DNA of 64,000 bases, from the NCBI RefSeq assembly GCF_001905795.1, contig NZ_LIXJ01000024.1, positions 1 through 64,000 on the forward strand, in the 5' to 3' direction. The first letter of the stretch is position 1. Each line of letters starts with the position of its first letter. The translations under genes and the position numbers were made by a program. The DNA comes from Streptomyces sp. CB01580 (lineage in GTDB: Bacteria; Actinomycetota; Actinomycetes; Streptomycetales; Streptomycetaceae). The notes beneath the pieces are model-generated. The model was given only the letters and a program-made list of their open reading frames with translations. It made no database searches and was not told the DNA's origin. Shown here piece by piece: positions 59,673 to 64,000 of the stretch.

Positions 59673-60620
59673 GTGAACGCAACACCCCCCAAGGAACCCC
59701 TCGACGCGAGGGACCGCCCCGCCCGACTCACGGTCGGCGTCGTGGGTGCGGGCCGCGTCGGCCCCGCCCTCGCCGCGTCGCTGAGCCTCGCCGGACACCG
59801 TCCCGTCGCCGTGTCGGGCGTCTCCGACGCGTCCGTGCGCCGGGCCGCCGAGCTGCTCCCCGATGTCCCGCTGGTGCCGCCCGCCGAGGTGCTGGCGCGC
59901 GCCGAGCTGGTGCTGCTGACCGTGCCCGACGACGCCCTGCCCGGTCTGGTCGAGGGACTGGCCGGGACCGGAGCGGTGCGGCCGGGTCAGTTGCTCGTCC
60001 ACACCTCGGGACGGTACGGGGCAAGGGTGCTGGACCCCGCCCTGCGGGCCGGGGCACTGCCGCTCGCCCTGCATCCGGTGATGACGTTCACCGGCACCTC
60101 CGTCGACGTCCAGCGGCTGGCAGGCTGCTCCTTCGGCGTGACCGCCCCGGAGGAGCTGCGGCTCGCCGCGGAGGCGCTGGTCATCGAGATGGGCGGGGAG
60201 CCCGAGTGGATCGCGGAGGAGGCCCGCCCGCTCTACCACGCGGCGCTCGCCCTCGGCGCGAACCACCTGGTCACCCTGGTCGCCCAGTCGATGGAGCTGC
60301 TGCGTACGGCCGGGGTCGCCGCCCCCGACCGGATGCTCGGGCCGCTCCTCGGCGCCGCGCTCGACAACGCCCTGCGTTCCGGCGACGCGGCCCTGACCGG
60401 TCCGGTGGCCCGCGGTGACGCGGGCACGGTCGCCGCGCACATCGACGAGTTGCGCAGGCACGCGCCGCAGGCCGTGGCCGGATACGTCGCGATGGCCCGC
60501 GCCACCGCCGACCGCGCCCTCGCCCACGGCATGCTCAAGCCGGAGCCGGCCGAGAACCTGCTCGGTGTCCTGGCCGACGACGCCGGCACCACGGGCGGCA
60601 GCGGACCACGGGAGCCATGA
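59673..60620 (+). CDS. Rossmann-like/DUF2520 protein, possible ketopantoate reductase
   Basis: 315 residues. The N-terminal NAD(P) fold has VGVVGAGRVGPALAASL (near 21-37); the helical DUF2520 C-terminal domain (about 160-290) has YHAALALGANHLVTL. The 6-phosphogluconate dehydrogenase-like layout and coupling to panC suggest reduction of ketopantoate, as reported for PanG-type enzymes; this is inference. GTG start with GGAAGG upstream. First gene of the coupled operon. Confidence 0.8.
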   Translation: MNATPPKEPLDARDRPARLTVGVVGAGRVGPALAASLSLAGHRPVAVSGVSDASVRRAAELLPDVPLVPPAEVLARAELVLLTVPDDALPGLVEGLAGTGAVRPGQLLVHTSGRYGARVLDPALRAGALPLALHPVMTFTGTSVDVQRLAGCSFGVTAPEELRLAAEALVIEMGGEPEWIAEEARPLYHAALALGANHLVTLVAQSMELLRTAGVAAPDRMLGPLLGAALDNALRSGDAALTGPVARGDAGTVAAHIDELRRHAPQAVAGYVAMARATADRALAHGMLKPEPAENLLGVLADDAGTTGGSGPREP

Positions 60621-61798
60621 TGACCACCACACCCGGCAAGCCCGGAGCGACTCCCGTACCCGAAGCCACTCCCGTACCCGAAGCCACTCCCGTACCCGGA
60701 ACCGCTCCCGAGCCAGGAGCCGACCCCGTACCCACCGCCTCCGACACGCCCCCCGCCACCGCCGTGCCCGCCACCGCCCGCACCCCCGCGTCCACCCCGT
60801 CGGCCGCCCCCCTCCGTACGGCCGCCGAGCTCGCCGCGTTCGCGCCGCTCAAGGGCCCCCGGGCCGTCGTCATGACCATGGGCGCCCTGCACGAGGGCCA
60901 CGCCACCCTGATCCGTACCGCGCGCGCGACGGCGGGTCCGGACGGCCAGGTCGTCGTCACCGTCTTCGTCAACCCGCTCCAGTTCGGCGAGGCGGCCGAT
61001 CTGGAGCGCTACCCCCGCACCCTCGAAGCCGATCTCGCCGTGGCGGGCGCGGCAGGCGCCGACGCCGTCTTCGCGCCGTCCGTCGACGAGGTCTACCCCG
61101 GCGGCGAACCACAGGTCCGCGTCTCGGCGGGCCCCATGGGCGAACGCCTCGAAGGCGCCTTCCGCCCCGGGCACTTCGACGGCATGCTCACCGTCGTCGC
61201 CAAGCTCCTCCATCTCACCCGCCCCGACCTCGCGTTCTACGGGCAGAAGGACGCCCAGCAACTGGCGCTGATCCGCCGCATGGTGCGCGACCTGAACTTC
61301 CCGGTGGAGATCGTCGGCGTGCCGACCGTCCGTGAGCCGGACGGCCTCGCGCTCTCCAGCCGCAACCGCTTCCTGGACATCGAGGAGCGGCGCACCGCCC
61401 TCGCCCTGTCCCGGGCCCTGTTCGCGGCGCGGGACCGGCTCGCCGCCCAGCAGGCGCTGCACGCCCGCGCGCAGACCACCGCGGCCACCACCGGCCGGGC
61501 CGCCGCGCTCACCGCGCTCGGCGAGGCCCGCGCCGCCGCCGACACCCAGGCGGTGGCCCTGGCCCGCCCCGTGGACGGGCCCGCGGCGGTACGGGCCGCG
61601 GCGCGGCTGGTCCTCGACGACGCCGCGGCCGAGCAGCCGCCGCTGGTCCTGGACTATCTCGCGCTCGTGGACCCGTCCGACTTCACCGAGATCCCTGACG
61701 ACCGCACCACCGGCGACGCGATCCTCGCGGTCGCCGCGAAGGTCGGCGCCACCCGCCTCATCGACAACATCCCGCTGACCTTCGGAGCCACCCCGTGA
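60617..61798 (+). CDS. panC: Pantothenate synthetase
   Basis: 393 residues. Core motifs MTMGALHEGH (about 87-96), VFVNPLQF, YGQKDAQQLALIRRMVRDLN and SSRNRFL are intact. It joins pantoate and beta-alanine. The first 70 residues are an expansion with PVPEAT repeated (18-bp tandem repeat at 60652-60705). ATG overlaps the preceding stop. The C-terminal domain also carries an Ala/Thr/Gln-rich insert (HARAQTTAATTGRAAALTAL). Confidence 0.93.
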   Translation: MMTTTPGKPGATPVPEATPVPEATPVPGTAPEPGADPVPTASDTPPATAVPATARTPASTPSAAPLRTAAELAAFAPLKGPRAVVMTMGALHEGHATLIRTARATAGPDGQVVVTVFVNPLQFGEAADLERYPRTLEADLAVAGAAGADAVFAPSVDEVYPGGEPQVRVSAGPMGERLEGAFRPGHFDGMLTVVAKLLHLTRPDLAFYGQKDAQQLALIRRMVRDLNFPVEIVGVPTVREPDGLALSSRNRFLDIEERRTALALSRALFAARDRLAAQQALHARAQTTAATTGRAAALTALGEARAAADTQAVALARPVDGPAAVRAAARLVLDDAAAEQPPLVLDYLALVDPSDFTEIPDDRTTGDAILAVAAKVGATRLIDNIPLTFGATP

Positions 61799-63774
61799 CC
61801 GGAATACGCCACCCCGCGACCGGAATACGGCTGACCGCCCCCGCCCCCGGCTGGTCCATCGACGCCGATGTCGTGGTGGTCGGCTCGGGCGTGGCCGGTC
61901 TCACCGCCGCGCTGCGCTGCGCCGCCGCGGGCCTCGCCACCGTCGTCGTCACCAAGGCCCGCCTCGACGACGGCTCCACCCGCTGGGCGCAGGGCGGCAT
62001 CGCCGCGGCCCTCGGCGAGGGCGACACCCCGGAGCAGCACCTGGACGACACCCTGGTCGCGGGCGCGGGCCTGTGCGACGAGGGCGCGGTACGGACCCTG
62101 GTGACCGAGGGGCCCGACGCCGTACGCAGGCTCATCGGGACCGGCGCCCGCTTCGACACCACGGACGGCGGCGCGATCGCGCTGACCCGGGAGGGCGGCC
62201 ACCACCGCAGCCGCATCGCCCACGCGGGCGGCGACGCGACGGGCGCCGAGATCTCCCGGGCCCTGGTCGCGGCGGTCCGCGAGGCCGCCCTGCGCACCAT
62301 CGAGAACGCCCTCGTCCTGGACCTGCTGACGGATGCCGACGGCCGTACCGCGGGCGTCACCCTGCACGTCATGGGCGAGGGCCGGCACGACGGCGTCGGC
62401 GCGGTGCGTGCCCCCGCCGTGGTGCTCGCCACCGGCGGCATGGGCCAGGTCTTCTCCGCCACCACCAACCCGGCCGTCTCCACCGGCGACGGCGTGGCCC
62501 TGGCGCTGCGGGCCGGGGCGGAGGTCTCCGACCTCGAATTCGTCCAGTTCCACCCCACGGTCCTCTACCTCGGCGCCGACTCCGAGGGCCAGCAGCCCCT
62601 GGTGTCGGAAGCGGTACGGGGCGAGGGCGCCCATCTCGTCGACGCGTCCGGTACGCGTTTCATGGCGGGGCAGCACGAACTGGCGGAACTGGCCCCGCGC
62701 GACATCGTCGCCAAGGCCATCACGCGCCGGATGGAGCTGCACGGCACCGAGCACATGTATCTCGACGCCCGCCACTTCGGGGCCGCCATGTGGGAGCGGC
62801 GCTTCCCCACGATCCTGGCCGCCTGCCGCGCCCACGGCATCGACCCGGTCACCGAGCCCATCCCGGTCGCGCCCGCCGCGCACTACGCCTCCGGCGGCGT
62901 GCGTACCGACCTGCGCGGGCGCACGACCGTACCCGGCCTGTACGCCTGCGGCGAGGTCGCCTGCACCGGCGTGCACGGCGCGAACCGGCTGGCGTCCAAC
63001 TCCCTCCTGGAGGGCCTCGTCTTCGCCGAACGCATCGCGACGGACATCGTCGAGCGGGCGAACGATGCCGAGCACGTGAACGATGCCGAGCGGGCGAACG
63101 ACACCGCGCAGACGCATGGCGTCGAGCAGACCGACGACACCGCGCAGACCAACGGCGTTGCGCAAACCGGCAGCACCGCGTGGGCGGACGACGCCGGGCC
63201 TTTCGCCGGAGGGGCCGACCTCCGGGCCTCCGCCGCGACCGACCGGCCCCTCGCCGCAGCCGCGGACCCGGCCGCCCTCCCCGCCCCGTCCCCGCTGCTC
63301 GACCCCGAGCAGCGCGGCACCGTCCAGCGGATCATGACCCGGGGCGCCGGAGTCCTCCGTTCCGCCGAGAGCCTGGCCGCCGCCGCCGACGCGCTCGAAG
63401 CCCTGCACGACGGCGCCGTCCGAGCCGCCGCCCCGGACGGCGCATCGGATGCCGACGCACCGGACGTCGACCGTCCCAAGCCCGCCGAGCCCGGCGTCGA
63501 GGCGTGGGAGGCCACCAACCTGCTGCTCGTCTCGCGCGTCCTGGTCGCCGCCGCCCGCCGCCGTGAGGAGACCCGCGGCTGCCACTGGCGCGAGGACCGG
63601 CCCGAGCGCGACGACGAGAACTGGCGCCGCCACCTCGTCGTCCGGCTCACCCCGGAGCGCCGGCTCGTCCTCCGTCGGACGGAGACCGCGGCATTCGGGC
63701 CCGTAGGCCCCGCGCAGGCACCAGACTGCGCAGCAGCACCCCCGATCCACCCCGACGACCACCCCGACGACTGA
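61795..63774 (+). CDS. nadB: L-aspartate oxidase
   Basis: 659 residues, longer than usual. FAD motif VVVGSGVAGLTAALR (26-40), STRWAQGGIAAA, EGGHHRSRIAHAGGDATG, and HGANRLASNSLLEGLVFAERI. It forms iminoaspartate for quinolinate synthesis. An unusual insertion at about 423-490 consists of NDAE/NDTAQT-type repeats before the helical C-terminal domain. The C-terminus ends in a duplicated HPDD. GTG overlaps the panC stop. Confidence 0.93.
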   Translation: MTGIRHPATGIRLTAPAPGWSIDADVVVVGSGVAGLTAALRCAAAGLATVVVTKARLDDGSTRWAQGGIAAALGEGDTPEQHLDDTLVAGAGLCDEGAVRTLVTEGPDAVRRLIGTGARFDTTDGGAIALTREGGHHRSRIAHAGGDATGAEISRALVAAVREAALRTIENALVLDLLTDADGRTAGVTLHVMGEGRHDGVGAVRAPAVVLATGGMGQVFSATTNPAVSTGDGVALALRAGAEVSDLEFVQFHPTVLYLGADSEGQQPLVSEAVRGEGAHLVDASGTRFMAGQHELAELAPRDIVAKAITRRMELHGTEHMYLDARHFGAAMWERRFPTILAACRAHGIDPVTEPIPVAPAAHYASGGVRTDLRGRTTVPGLYACGEVACTGVHGANRLASNSLLEGLVFAERIATDIVERANDAEHVNDAERANDTAQTHGVEQTDDTAQTNGVAQTGSTAWADDAGPFAGGADLRASAATDRPLAAAADPAALPAPSPLLDPEQRGTVQRIMTRGAGVLRSAESLAAAADALEALHDGAVRAAAPDGASDADAPDVDRPKPAEPGVEAWEATNLLLVSRVLVAAARRREETRGCHWREDRPERDDENWRRHLVVRLTPERRLVLRRTETAAFGPVGPAQAPDCAAAPPIHPDDHPDD

Positions 63775-63810
63775 TCAACCCCCCGCCGACGTGACCGAGG
63801 AGTCGCAACC

Positions 63811-64000
63811 GTGAGCACGCCCGAAGAGAATCCGCGCCCCACCCCCGTGGACGTACCGCTGATCCAGATCGGTGCGCCCGCGCCCGCCGCGGGCGGCGGC
63901 TGCGGTGACGGCTGCGGCTGCGGTGCCGACGGGGTCCACGACACCGACGGATGGGAGTGCGGCCTCGACCCCGACCTCGCCCGGCTCCTCGCCGACGCGG
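63811..64000 (+). CDS. nadC: Quinolinate phosphoribosyltransferase, N-terminal part (runs off the window)
   Basis: Partial. GTG at 63811 with GAGGAG nine bases before. The frame reads MSTPEENPRPTPVDVPLIQI, then a Cys/Gly-rich segment GGGCGDGCGCG, then WECGLDPDLARLLADA, matching the N-terminus of streptomycete NadC. The Cys cluster is an extension not found in classical NadC. Position after nadB supports the call. The catalytic part lies outside the window. Confidence 0.8.
   Translation, partial: MSTPEENPRPTPVDVPLIQIGAPAPAAGGGCGDGCGCGADGVHDTDGWECGLDPDLARLLADA

Noticed and set aside
1..64000. Prophage, integrative element or biosynthetic gene cluster beyond rppA/P450
   Set aside because: No integrase, transposase, att-site duplication, tRNA, NRPS or modular PKS was recognised; gene order on the right resembles conserved Streptomyces chromosome.

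Overview
The window is chromosomal DNA of a Streptomyces species. Evidence is the very high GC content with strong third-position G/C bias, frequent GTG/TTG starts, and recognisable Streptomyces families: RppA type III polyketide synthase, TipA, a streptogrisin-type protease, WhiJ/DUF397/HATPase regulators, and the conserved run tilS-hpt-ftsH-folE-fol cluster, nuoD paralogue, panC-nadB-nadC. I see no rRNA, tRNA, IS element, prophage or conjugative element.

Left part (1-16.3 kb), mostly accessory: a formaldehyde-dehydrogenase-like oxidoreductase, a kinase-like phosphotransferase, a DUF2804 protein, then two secreted enzymes that share a C-terminal CBM5/12-type module (a streptogrisin and an intradiol dioxygenase). 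A small membrane protein, an unusual family A polymerase/exonuclease, rppA with a CYP158-like P450 (melanin/flaviolin chemistry), a Tat-exported DUF1259 protein, a four-repeat type I-E CRISPR array without cas genes next to a truncated DUF397 gene, and a DUF2786 protein follow.

Middle part (16.7-36 kb): a FUSC transporter, a lipoprotein, a WhiJ-type regulatory module (DUF397 protein, HATPase, XRE/DUF5753 regulator) with a shared 30-bp upstream element, an aldehyde dehydrogenase, DinB-PadR, glutamate decarboxylase, a wrbA gene destroyed by internal deletion, tipA with its operator and internal start, DedA, ThrE, inorganic pyrophosphatase, a PBP4-type peptidase and a DUF2342 metalloprotease-like protein.

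Right part (35-64 kb), conserved core: tilS-hpt-ftsH, folE, the folP-NTF2-folB-folK-DUF3180 operon, an MprF/LysX-like protein divergent from an Ag85-like esterase, an OpuC-type glycine betaine/choline transporter, a coiled-coil membrane protein, a nuoD paralogue with an NDUFAF7-type methyltransferase gene just upstream, a two-component system, an ArsR/DUF5937 regulator, a threonine aldolase family enzyme, and a translationally coupled operon of a Rossmann/DUF2520 protein with panC, nadB and nadC (cut by the window end).

The most unusual feature is the density of short tandem duplications. At least ten genes carry a 12-27 bp tandem duplication that starts inside the gene's 3' end and spans its stop codon, so copies of the stop lie just downstream. 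Other arrays fill promoters and spacers, and several proteins contain in-frame low-complexity expansions. Other points of interest are the hairpin separating the ftsH Shine-Dalgarno from its start codon, the shared WhiJ-module element, and the nuoD-NDUFAF7 gene pairing.
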